Shown here one piece after another: positions 11,101 through 23,100 of a stretch of DNA of 64,000 nucleotides. The notes beneath the pieces are model-generated. The model searched no databases, had not been told where the DNA came from, and saw only the letters and a list, made by a program, of their open reading frames with translations. The position numbers and the translations under genes are program-made. The stretch lies in contig CP092877.1 in the NCBI GenBank assembly GCA_030710605.1, forward strand, positions 45,802,406-45,866,405, written 5' to 3'. This stretch comes from Cordylochernes scorpioides (Eukaryota; Arthropoda; Arachnida; Pseudoscorpiones; Chernetidae). The number at the start of each line of letters is the position of its first letter. The stretch's first letter is position 1.

Positions 11101-14100
11101 ATGAGAAATTTAACCACAGCATGTTTTTAAATAGTTCCTGTTATCAAGTGTGTAAACAAGATAACAGATGAGAAGAAGATATTTATCTGATAAACAGATG
11201 AGATAAACACATGATGAATATTATTCTTAGAATTAAAAGTTTTTTCAAATTTAATTAAAAGCATATCTATAAATATCATTTATATTTCCTCTTTCTTCCA
11301 TTCTGTTAATTGTAGCACATTTCTTTTGAATGAAAAATGCTTCTTTAAATTGTCTCTTAAAATAATTTTTCTCATAATCTAGTATCTTTGTTTCTTTTAG
11401 GTTAAAATTGAGAATTCTGCACTTGTAGAACATAGAAAAATCACAGGACATAATGATTTTAACCTAAAAGAAACAAAGATACTAGATTATGAGAAAAATT
11501 ATTTTAAGAGACAATTTAAAGAAGCATTTTTCATTCAAAAGAAATGTGCTACAATTAACAGAATGGAAGAAAGAGGAAATAAAAATGATATTTATAGATA
11601 TGCTTTTAATTATATTTGAAAAAACTTTTAATTCTAAGAATAATATTCATCATGTGTTTATCTCATCTGTTTATCAGATAAATATCTTCTTCTTATCTGT
11701 TATCTTGTTTACACACTTGATAACAGGAACTATTTAAAAACATGCTGTGGTTAAATTTCTCATTCAGTACTTTTGTCTGAAGATGGTAACAACGCTGTTA
11801 CCGAAACGTCACACACTATTTATTTATTTGTATTTGGTCTTATTACCTTGTTTTTATTAAATAGAATATCTTTGTAACCATCAAATTTGAAATAGAAAAA
11901 AATGCAAATGGCTTCCAAAATAAAAAAAATAAAGGCATTTTAAAAATAAAAAAACGCTATTACTAAAAAAAAAGATTATTTTCAAAACTTTTCAAAGTGA
12001 AACAACACAGGCAAAATTTCAGAACATGTTAAAATAAGAAAATATAACTTTTCTATTATAAGAGATAAAAAAGAAGGCTATTAATATTGTTTGCAAAGAG
12101 GAATCAACCTCAACTTTTGCCGCGATCGTACGTGTTAGGGCTAAAAAAAAAAAGGTCCAAATAAACGAGCCTGTGATGCAACAAAATTTATTTTTTATGC
12201 CATGAGCTATGGTGATTTTAAAGTCAGAAATGGTTTGCATGACAGCTTCAAAACAAAACGAAATCTAGACTTAAGTGTGGAAACATAAAATGGAAGAAAA
12301 ACACTTATTAACTTTATTTGAAAGGTGCAATGCTTGAAGAGTGCTTTGAAGCAACAAGGTGTTAGAGCCATTTTTTCAAGTAAACATTGTATTATATAAT
12401 GTGATAAAGAAGTTTTAAAATGATTTTATATCTTTGAATATATAATTAATAAAACTTTGCCTAGGATTTGTCTTGATTTTGAAATTAAACATAGAGGTGC
12501 ATGTATGTTAATGATAAGAAGAACCTATCATCAAATAATTTCTTTTATTATTTAGTATTAATGTAAGCAAATTTGTCAATTAAGGGAATTAAAATAAATT
12601 GACCACTATTAAGAGGAAGCCTCTTCCTGAGTGTATGGCTGTCCTTTAATTATGGTCTAAAAATTTTGAAAAGTAAAAAAATAGCCAAACCGTGGCTATA
12701 GTGAACCAAAAGCTCTGTTCCATTGGGTCACTATAGAGGGATTTTACTGTATATTGATGGGGAAGGACTGTACAGGAAGGTCTGTGTGCTGGTTATGTAA
12801 ATCAATTACTCTGGATCACCACATATTTGCATATGTGACAGGAGAGACTGGCGTCATGGCGTGCCCTCATGGCTGTCCCCAAGTGCTGGGCTGTCATCCA
12901 ACCTCTGCTCTGTGCGGTGTACCTGCCGCGCTGTGAGGCCGGTAGAGTTAGCCTCCCACCGCTGGAGATGTGTCGCGTGGTGCGCGGCCCCTGCCGTATT
13001 GTGGAGCAGCTGCAAGGATGGCCAGCCTTCCTGCGCTGCAACCACTTCCCATCTGGATGCAAGGTTAGACCACATTTCTCTCTCCATGCTATGTTTGTGT
13101 GCCAATTCATTCTCTCATTTCCCCCTCAAATCTGTGTGCCTTTTCCATACCAGCAATTTTATTTCTACCATACTACAAGAAAATAAGACCCAATCCAAAT
13201 AATTTATTAGTGTGTGACGTTTCGGCAACAGCATTGTTACCATCATCAGACAAAAGAATAAATGAGAAAAAATAACGCAGCAAGTTCTTAAATAGTACTG
13301 TTATCAAGTGTTTAAACAAGATAACAGATAAGGAAAAATAGTTTTTTTTAAGACAACTTGAAATATTCTTCTTAGAATTAAAAGTGGATTTAAAATATTA
13401 AATATTTATATTAACACTAATAAATTATTTGGATTAGGTCTTCTTGTATTGTAATATATATTCCAAATTGTGCTTTCTACCATACCAATGGTACAATTTG
13501 GATTATAGATTAGAAACATAAGGTAACAATACCAAATCCAAATAAATAGTGTGTGGCGTTTCAGTAACAGTGTTATTAACAAAACGTCGCACACAATTTG
13601 GATTTGATCTTGTTACCTTATGTTTCGCCTTTACTCTATTATTGCTTCACTTTGTCTTATAACATTTAAACTGTAAATTATAATGCTATCCTGCATATTT
13701 AAATATATTTTTTCCTGGACTCCAAGGGGGTGCATGATGATTAAATTTATTCATATAAAAAAAAACAGCGTTGTTACAGAAACGTCACACACTATTAATT
13801 TATTTAGATTAGGTTTCATTTTCTGGTAGCTATAATCTATAATCCAAATTGTGCTTTATCATACTTTCCCCATCTTTCTGTGAGAAAGCCAAAATTATAA
13901 TAATATATTTTTTCCAAACCAACTTCCAACCAACAAGTGATCTTCAAAACCATATAGGATCTATGTGCTCTTCTTCTTCTTTCTTATCTCCACTCAATCA
14001 TATTAGGATTAAAATTGTGACCTTTGATGGTGTCTGTTTGACAACCATCATGACTGGGTGAAGTAGAATGCATCTGCCTTTGTCATTAAGACTGGGAGCA

Positions 14101-17100
14101 CTACTCAGTGGCAGGCCGACTTAGCTCCAAAAGAAATGGCCGCCTCTGACATGAGGAACAAACGTCATGTGCAGCTGCTCCTAACATGGAGTACAAATGC
14201 TGCTCATCCTGTATCTCTGGATTAGGAGCCCTTACAGGGTACTATCAGCCGGACCAGCTGAGCCCAGGTTTTTTAGCGAACTTGTTACTCCTCCCCCCTC
14301 CTCCTTTTTCATATGGGCTTGGGACCGGCAAAGGTGGAGTTCAACCAACAAGTGATCTTCAAAACCATATAGGATTCATGTATTCTCCAAACATTGAGCA
14401 CAACAAGTACCTTTGATTGATAATGCCAGCTGGTTGTGCAAATAAAGGAGATCATTTTAAGGGGTCGGTGGAAGGATGGTCTAAACCATTGGTTTTCAAC
14501 CGCTACGACCCTAATTCGATTCCCACATTGGGCACTTTTTTCTGATTAAAAAAAAAAAAAAATGCTCCAATGGCTACCGATTCTTGAAAAAGTCCAACCC
14601 CACCAGTAGCAAGTAACCAAACAGGGCTCTTGCACATTTGTAAGTGCAAAGTCGAACTGCTTTTCAAATGTGTAGATATGTGGTGCACTTAAAGTGCCAT
14701 TATCATGGCCTGTACTATGTGGTACTAGGGATAAGCCAAAAAAAAAAAAAGCTGATTCAACGAGGGATGTGTTGTACAGAATGAGTTAAGGGAGCTGAAG
14801 TTCAACTCCAGCAGTGGACAATGCCTACGTCCCCTGGTGCCCACAGACATCTCAGCCAACTGGTACAGCGGGGTGGAGGGCTGTGGTCTGGGATGTAACA
14901 ATCCCCTCTTCACAGAAGAGGACCACAAGACTATGCACCACTTTGTACTGGTCTGGGCCTCTACCTGCCTGGTCTTCACCCTCTTTGCTGTGGTGAGTTC
15001 TCCAACTCTTTGACAACAACATTGGGCTGCTTTACCTAGCTATACTGCAATTCTCAACCTGCAACCTCAAAACACATTATTGACTGTATTCACTCATCCA
15101 TTGATAAGCTCTACTCTTCCCCAGCAGACACCATCAACAAGCTTTACAAGCTTGATACCTTAATATGATTGAGTAGAGATAAGAAAGAAGAAGAAGACCT
15201 AGCTATACATTCTATAGTAGTAAAAAGCCTTTAATGAACAACCACTTTTGTAAAATCAAATGTGACCTAATGATAGGGTACAATTTGGATGGTAGATAAG
15301 GAATAAAAGGTAAATTATGAAAAGAAAAAGACATCTCCTTATCGTGCAACTGAAAGTTGCTGATGGCTTGCACCATCTATTGGAATAAATATCAACTATT
15401 CTCGTTGATATTCAATTATTCTAGAATTGGCTAAATACCTATTCTTGATTAATCAAGAAAAGCTAACCAGGTAAATTATATGTGACATTTTGGTAAAAGT
15501 GTTGATATATCATTACCAAGTACTTTCAATATTTTTGCTTGAAGTTTTGGAAGAACATTGTTACTGAAAGCTCACATATATTTATTTGGATAAAAAAGTG
15601 GCCTAACAGTAAGGTACAATTTGGATTGTAGATAAGGAACAGACGGTAAATTATATGTGATATTTTGATAAAAATGTTATCATTACCAAGCACTTTCAGT
15701 GCTTTTGTGTGAAATTTTGGAACAACATTGTTACTGAAAGCTCACATATATTTATTTGGTCTTGTATAACTTGACATCATGGCATTACCCAACCTCTATT
15801 AGGAGACCAGGAGTAGCCCATTCTCTCACAGGACGCTCTACTGTATTAAGAAGGACCACATTGGTAGAGCTAACCTAAATCTAAGTGGGGTCTGACATTG
15901 GTAGCAATATTGCTGACACCTAGGCCACTCTTCTACAAGCCATGGTGGGACAGCTGAATCCATTAGGTAGTGATGCCAAAGAGGATACTTTCTTATTATG
16001 ATGCACTAGCGCGCCATCTGTTATGAAAATTAGAAACTATTTTAAACTATTTTATTAGAAACTTTTTTTGAAATTAAACAATTTCTACTGCAATGTAAAA
16101 ATTAAAGTGAGGGTTCACCACTGATGAGCCATGCCCTCCCATTAATTCTTCCATTGCAGTAAGGGCAGTAGAAATTGTTTAATTTTAAAAAGAATCTTGC
16201 ACGTCTAAAATAGTTTCTAATTATCATACTTTCTTATTGGCACATGTTATTTTTTTAATGAAAAGCCATGGAAAGATAGAAAGCCTAGAGGAAACTAGAC
16301 TAAATCCAAATAAATAAAATATTCCTAATATTAAGGTAGAAACATCAGGCTTCCGAGGCTAAGTGTTTCTTTTAACACCATTTATTTAATAACTTTCAGG
16401 CAGTAGAAAGACTTTCATGCCCGGAAGCTATATACTTATAAAATAACACTTATCCCCGAAGGCTGTTATTTCCACCTTGATATTGAAACAAGGGGTTATT
16501 TTATTGAACTACTCCTAATGGATTTGTCCAAGAATGAACTCTAGGTAAATAGCAATGTTGGTATCAAAATGTCCTATAGAATTTACTTATTGTGATTTTT
16601 TCTTCATTTCCTTTGATTCCCAGGCAGATTTTGGTCTCTAACACTTGTTACAGATGGAGTTCTTTAGTCAGAACTGACAGTTAGGGAAAGTAACATTGAT
16701 TTCAAACCAGAAATAAATGGAGCTCTTCATAAACTTGGCCAACAACTTATCTGACATATACAATTTGGTTACAAACCTGTATTTGGTTCTAAGGCCCCTT
16801 ATACAGAATCAGCTTTTAAGTCACATCATGGGGTGTTGTTTCATTTTTGGACAAATTGCCATTCCATGATAGTCATCCATCATACCAGAGATGGAACTAC
16901 ATGATGATACACTCATGGACAGAACTTAAGGAAGTTGTACCTTTTAGCATATATATCTGGTTTTGATACACAGTGACCTTTATTGAAGACACACAAGATA
17001 ACCAAGTGTGAACAAAATTGTTTCTGTCTCATTAAAAAATAGATGAGTGGCGACATCAAAGACTTTCATTTCCTTAAGTTTTGTCCATGAGTGTAATATT

Positions 17101-20100
17101 TAATTGTAATGCTAGTTGTAAAAGAGAGAAAAAGACATTTTAGTTTTAACACTTGTGAAATATGTGCAGCTTTCCTTTGTGATAGACTGGCGCACTATGA
17201 ACCGGTATCCCAACCTCATCTTCTTCTACCTCAATCTCTGCTTTGTCCTGGCATCGGTGGGGTGGCTGGTACAGTTCCTGCCGGGGACTACGCGAGAGGA
17301 CATTGTGTGCCGGCGTGATGGTACGCTGCGTCATGGGGAGCCCAGCTCAGGGGAGTCCAACCTGCCATGTCTGGTGGTGTTCATCCTCACGTACTACTTC
17401 TCCATGGCCGCCTGTGTCTGGCTCACCGTGCTGGCCTACGCCTGGCACATCTCCTTCCAGAAACATGGCCGCCTTCACAGAGACACTCTGGAAGCCAAGA
17501 GGTCCTCCTTCCATCTCGCAGCCTGGAGTCTCCCTTGCATCTTGAGCATCGCCATCTTTGCCTTCGCCAAGGTAAGGCTGCTTGTGTATGTTGTTGTTGT
17601 TTCTTTTTCCTTGTGTAAAGATTACACGAATTCCATGAGTTCATGCTCCTCGAGCTGTTTTATGATAAGCAGCGGCCTTTCCCAAAGGTCCTGTTTAGTG
17701 CATATAATGCAAGCCAAAATGTGTTCTGGATCTGCAGTGCCAAGCTACATTTTGGGCAAAAGGATAGATTTTGTTGTTGTTTTCTATCTTCAATGGCTTT
17801 AGATGGCATGTTCTAAATCTTGTTAGTGTTGTTTGATGCTGTCTATTTCTGAGGTTCAGAGCTCCACCTGGGTTCACTCCACTGTACCAGCTGTGCTTAG
17901 GTGGGATCCTCCAGTTCTTGTTGTATGTGTTAAACACTCTTTAGATTTAGAAGATTATGAAATATACAAGCCATCTCTTTAACCATTTTTAATCTCCCTT
18001 CATCTATTTTTATGATACAGTAATATCTCGCTAATATATACAGTAGAACCTCCCTGTAAAGGACACCTAATTGCAGAGCCAAAGTGTTCTTTAGGGAGAG
18101 GTGTCCTCTTACCGAAGAGTTTCTAAATACAACAACAACAAAAGCCTTTATTTAGGGCATTCCGCCCCATACAGGATTCGCCGTATTTACACGTCAACAA
18201 GAGGAGAGGGAAGAGGAAACATTTACAACAAAATAAAGTTTGTCTCACATTCAGTTACCTATTTACAGATAGGTCATCCTCCAGTATCCTTTGCCCTGCA
18301 TTCTTTCTCATGCGCCAGCTTCTGTGCAGAACTTAAAGTATCTAACAATCAGTAATTCATCATCCAGAGCTGAAGAGAGAAGTTGACATATGAGACGGTA
18401 TCTAAATTGACCAGAGTTAGGGCTTGGGAAAATTTCAGTACATTTTTCTGTTAAGAGAGGGCATTGGAAGAAATAGTGAACCAAATTATCATCCATGAGA
18501 TCCTTACAGAGTAAACAGTTCCGGCCATTTTCTTTCCAGAAGTCTTTTCTTTCTTCCCTGAAAAATTGCCATAAAACTCTTATGTTGTGCAACTAGTCTT
18601 TTGTTAGGAAGCGAGATATTTAATCGTAGGTACTCCTCTGTCATGAATGATTCACTCAAAAATTTGTAGTGAGCAAAGTGGGTTGAATCAATGATTTTCA
18701 TCTGATCGTTTTGAAAGTTGGTCTGTGGTGGTTCTAATTATGCCTGGCAGTTCTTTCTGTATGGCTAGTAGTCTTCGCAGCCCTTAAGAAAGGAATATCC
18801 CTTAGAGTCTAAAATTTTTATTAAATTTTGAGTAAAACTGTTTTCTATTTTTTTTTTCACGGTGACTTTCCAGAGATAGTTTAAGCAAGCATGTGGTAAT
18901 CTGCTCGTCTCCATTTTTAAAATCCTGACCCAAAACTTTAATGTGAGTTTTACAGCATTAAGTTCAGTTGATATTCTTCCACATTCTCTTCTGAGGATAT
19001 ATCCTGGTGTGAAGTTTGGTAAGTCTAATAGACGACGAAGAAATGCATCTTGGATATTATTGACTGTCTTCAGCTGGTTAATTGCCCACATTGGTGCCGC
19101 ATATAGTAACGTAGGGAGAACAATAGTGTCAAGAAGTTTCATCACTGAGGTAAAGGACTTTATTCGCGCCTTTGTAAGGATTCTCCAAAGTGCATTAATT
19201 GCATTCAGTGCTTTGTTTCTAAAGTATTGGGAAGCATATTGGGTCGAAATTTTTGTAGGAGTTTCTAAATAATAAAAATGGTAAATTTGCAAATGAAAAC
19301 TGTCCTTTGTAGAGAGGTGTCTGCAGAAGGGAGGTTCTACTGTACCTCTAATGCAGATTTTTTTATAATAATGGATACAGTCTCAGTATTGTGTGTGTGT
19401 GCAGGTGGATGGAGACTCCCTGACTGGGATATGTTTTGTGGCCACCTGGACCCCACCTTCCGCATTGTCTTCCTGCTCTGTCCCCTGGGTGTCACCATGG
19501 TGGTGTCCAGCTACTTCCTCATCCGGGGTCAGTCTCCCCTTGGTCTCTCCTGGAGGTGATCTCTCTTCAGAGACCCAGTTAAAAAATAGTCCGTGGACGA
19601 GTGGGTAACACCCTTGATTCTTGACAGTCATGAACTGGGATTGAATCCCGCGTTAACATTTTGTTTAATATGTGAATAACCTTGACATATTATTCATTGT
19701 AAATATCATAAACTAGGTTGCTCTTGTTGAGCGGAACCTAATAAAGTGATTTTGGAACAAGACTCAATTATGTAAGGCCAAGTCATGGAGTCTTTTCAAC
19801 CAAAGCAGAGTCTCTGATGAGAGACCATCTCCAGGAAAGATTAGTTTCAGCCATGTTTTTAGGATGTTCTCACGAGAGAACTGTACTGTTTCTATAATTC
19901 AAACTCTTTTCAAACCAAGGTAATAAGACCAAATCCAAATAAATAAATAGTGTATGAAACTTCATCAGTTTGTTATCATCATCAGACAAAAGACGAAATG
20001 AGAAAAATATCACAGCATGCTTTCAAATAGTTACTGCTATTACAATTGTATAAACAAGGTAGCAGATAAAAGAAAATAGTTTTCTAACTGTGATATTTTT

Positions 20101-23100
20101 TCTCATTCAGTCTTTTGTCTGATAATGATAACAATGCTGTTACTGAAATGTCACACACTATTTATTTATTTGGATTTGGTCATATTACCTTGTAACTGTG
20201 TGTGCTGTATTAACCCTATAAAAATTTGCAGCCAACCATGCTAACTTTTGTGCTTCAGAATGGAAAGGGAACAAACAATCATTCAAAACTAAAGAGTTGT
20301 ATACACAAGGTAATAAGACCAAATCCAAATAAATAAATAGTGTGTGATGTTTCTATAACAGTGTTGTTAGCATCTTTAGACAAAAGTACTCTTTTGTCTA
20401 GCACTTTTGTCTGAAGATGGTAACGATGCAGTTACCGAAACATCATACATTATTTATTTATTTAGATTTGGTCTTATTATCTTGTGTTTATAATCTATAA
20501 TCCAAATTGTGCCTTATCATAAAGATTTGTGTCTGTGTAGGGGGAACCACTCTGGTCCAGGTGAGACTCGCCCGAAAGTCCGTGTCCAATGGCAGCAGCA
20601 AGGCTGCCTCCAAACTGTGCCATATGATAGTCCGTCTATGTAAGTTGTCTCTCTAAGTACATGTGGTTGTCTGATCCATGCTGGGAACAGCTCTATTTGG
20701 ATTGGCCACCTCCTGTCTTATCATCACCATCATTGGCTGCCACATCTACTACAACCACCACTACTCCGAGTGGCAGCTCAGTCTCCGGGACTATCTCCGG
20801 TAATCTACTTCTCTTTCTCTTAACCATCTTGTGTCTGTGTGCCACATTATTGACTGTATTGACTCATCCATTGATATGCTCTACTCATCCCCGACAGACA
20901 CCATCAACAAGCTTTACAAGCTTGACACCCTAATATGATTGAGTGGAGATAAGAAAGAAGAAGATGTGTCTGTGTGCCTTTGTCATTACTCAGGCCACTG
21001 ACTTAGCTCCAATATATAATGGCCGCCTCTAAATTGAGGAACAAATGCCATGTGCAGCTGCTCCTAACATGGAGTACAGACTCATCTGTATCCCTGAATC
21101 AGGAGCCCATACAGGGCCAGCTGAGCCTAGGTTTATTAGCGAACTTGTTACTGCTCCTCCTCCACCGATGTTATCCAGGCTTGGAACTGGCAAAGGCAGA
21201 GTTATCATCTGAAATTGACCAATACAACTAGCTTAAATATCTGTTGAGACTTATTACACCTTCTATCAACCATTGCTTCTTGCTTTAAGGTACTGTTATA
21301 ATATTTCTAAAATACATACGTTGAAAACTTAGATTAACAACTGAAGTAGAATCTAGTTAGGGCAGTCTCTTTTATAACAGCAGCTTGGTTATTAAATTAC
21401 ACAAGCATTATTTTACAATTGTTTTAACCATGGTTATAATAATATGGTTATAATAGCCTTAAATCTAGAGCCCAAGTGATGTTTTTATAGTAAAGTTTGA
21501 CTGTATTGCACTGGTTTCCTTGACTTTACCCATCATATGTAAGCTTATTTACTGAGTGTTCAACAGAAATTACCACACTTAAGACAGAGACCACTCACAC
21601 ACACCAGAGCAATTCTAGTTTAAAAGACCTTCCCAATCTCTACTCTAGATGCCATCAATCTCATTCTATCGTACAGTGAAGTCACCCCTACCTCAGTGTT
21701 CTTAGTGCCATCTAATCCATTCTTTATTTTGAATAATCCCTCTCATTAATCAGCCATTATAAACACAACTACTATCATTATCATATCTAATAAAAAAGGA
21801 ATAGTATTCTATAACAATATTATTCTGTTTATATAACTACTGGTACTACACTCTATGTGTTAAGGTTCCCTAGTCCTTAACTGATTGGAAGCCATATGGT
21901 GTTTAATTTTAGAGCACTGTATCTGGTTTTCTTGTCACCAAGGCCTTCTGCTATCACTACCTCTATTTAACTACCCACACCCCAATGGTGATTCAACTAC
22001 CCGGGCGACACCCCAATGGTGCCGATAATGACTCAACCAAATAAAGAAACAACAACGAATTACTCACTCGCACTTTAATTTTAAAATAACTCACTTTTAT
22101 ATACAAATTTAGACATTTGGTCATTAGTCAATTACAATATATACAAGCACAGAATAATACAATTAAATAATAAAATAAACAAAAGAATACACCTTATAAA
22201 ACTCAACACTATGCATAGCTGGAGAAGTTTAATATCCATGACAATTGTACACACATCTTGGAGATAGATATTAAAGAGCTACCATATTCCAAACACAATA
22301 TAAGAAGCCAGGCAACTTGCGGTGTTGTACAGCTGCAGCGCCCAGCATACAGCCAACCCAGACCTCTACTTACCCTGTGAGATGCGACAAAGGCCGCCTC
22401 TCTCCCTTGTCAAGATCCAAATGATGTGTTTTGTCCTTGCCGGAGTCCTCATGTCTTCCTGGCTCTGGAGCTGTGCCACGCTGCAGACCTGGCGGCGCTT
22501 CCTGGCCAAGTACTTTTACTTTGATTCTCTTTGAGATATCTCTTTGGTTACTGCTGGGAGGGTTCACCATTGATGCATGGCCCTCCCAAATGTTTTGCCA
22601 TTGCCTTGTCTTTTATAGTATCCACTACTGCTATACTGTAAATCACAAAAAAAAAAAAAAACACCATGATTATCATGGCCTGTACCACATGTACTAGGGT
22701 TAAGCAAAAAAAAATTGTAAATCACAAATTGGCATGCTGCATGTCCTGGACAATGGAGTAGAAAAGGTTAGAACAGGAACCACTTGAACTTTTTCCACTT
22801 GGGTAGTTGTTGAGTGTCCAGCAGATATGCCAAGTGTCAAGTTTTTTTTTTTTTTTACACTTTGAAGTACTACCCTAACTCAAATTCAAGAGTTAGGCTG
22901 TTGTTGATTTTTGGTGTTCTTCATACTGTCCTACACATGCACATTGAAAGTATATTGGAGGAAACTCTGCCATTACAATTGATGAAGATAATTTAAAAAT
23001 ATGACCATCACAGATCATCGGGCATTGCCGAGGTCATTCTCTCATCTAGTACTCTAATATATATATTCCATATACAGTTAAACCTGTCTATAGCGCCCCC

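Larger units (their letters stand above)
10623..12749. mobile_element. Pogo/Tigger-type element, copy Y (inverted relative to X)
   Basis: Left end CAGTAAAACCTCGCTAATAC and right end inverted CAGTAAAATCCCTCTATAGT, flanked by TA. It is the same element as 7263-9999 in the opposite direction. The matches include the CACTATAGCCACGG block and the ATTCTATTTTTGCTG block. A Penelope palindrome is inserted at 10981-11850. Confidence 0.7.
2116..12841 (+). other. SMO intron 1 (10.7 kb), built from nested transposons
   Basis: From left to right: 2.1-2.87 kb AT-rich with nothing recognised; a MITE containing another pogo-type element (2873-4165); repeat B split by a Penelope-like palindrome (4.3-6.4 kb); a MITE (6929-7102); a pogo-type element carrying a piggyBac (7263-9999); a SINE (10.37-10.59 kb); and an inverted second pogo-type copy carrying a Penelope palindrome (10623-12749). 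The acceptor is ACAG before 12842. Confidence 0.8.
14993..17169 (+). other. SMO intron 3
   Basis: Holds a repeat B tail (about 15130-15200), Penelope family E inverted fragments (15290-15770), a palindromic retroposon (15998-16225) and a mariner-like MITE (16920-17094). In 16240-16900 I see only AT-rich sequence with a short imperfect inverted repeat around 16330-16480 (AGCCTAGAGG.. / AACATCAGGC..), nothing identified. Confidence 0.6.
19528..20540 (+). other. SMO intron 5
   Basis: Holds a tRNA-derived SINE (19588-19760), two short palindromic Penelope family A elements (19918-20195, 20304-20519) and about 150 bp of unassigned AT-rich DNA. Confidence 0.65.

Noticed and set aside
17155-17169. 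Extending SMO exon 4 to the left through MKYVQ
   Set aside because: The acceptor ATGTGCAG at 17169 gives the right phase from exon 3 and the conserved residues start after it.
20403-20450. Active hammerhead next to SMO exon 6
   Set aside because: The core reads GAAACATC, which breaks the self-complementary ACGT, so I do not claim activity for this copy.
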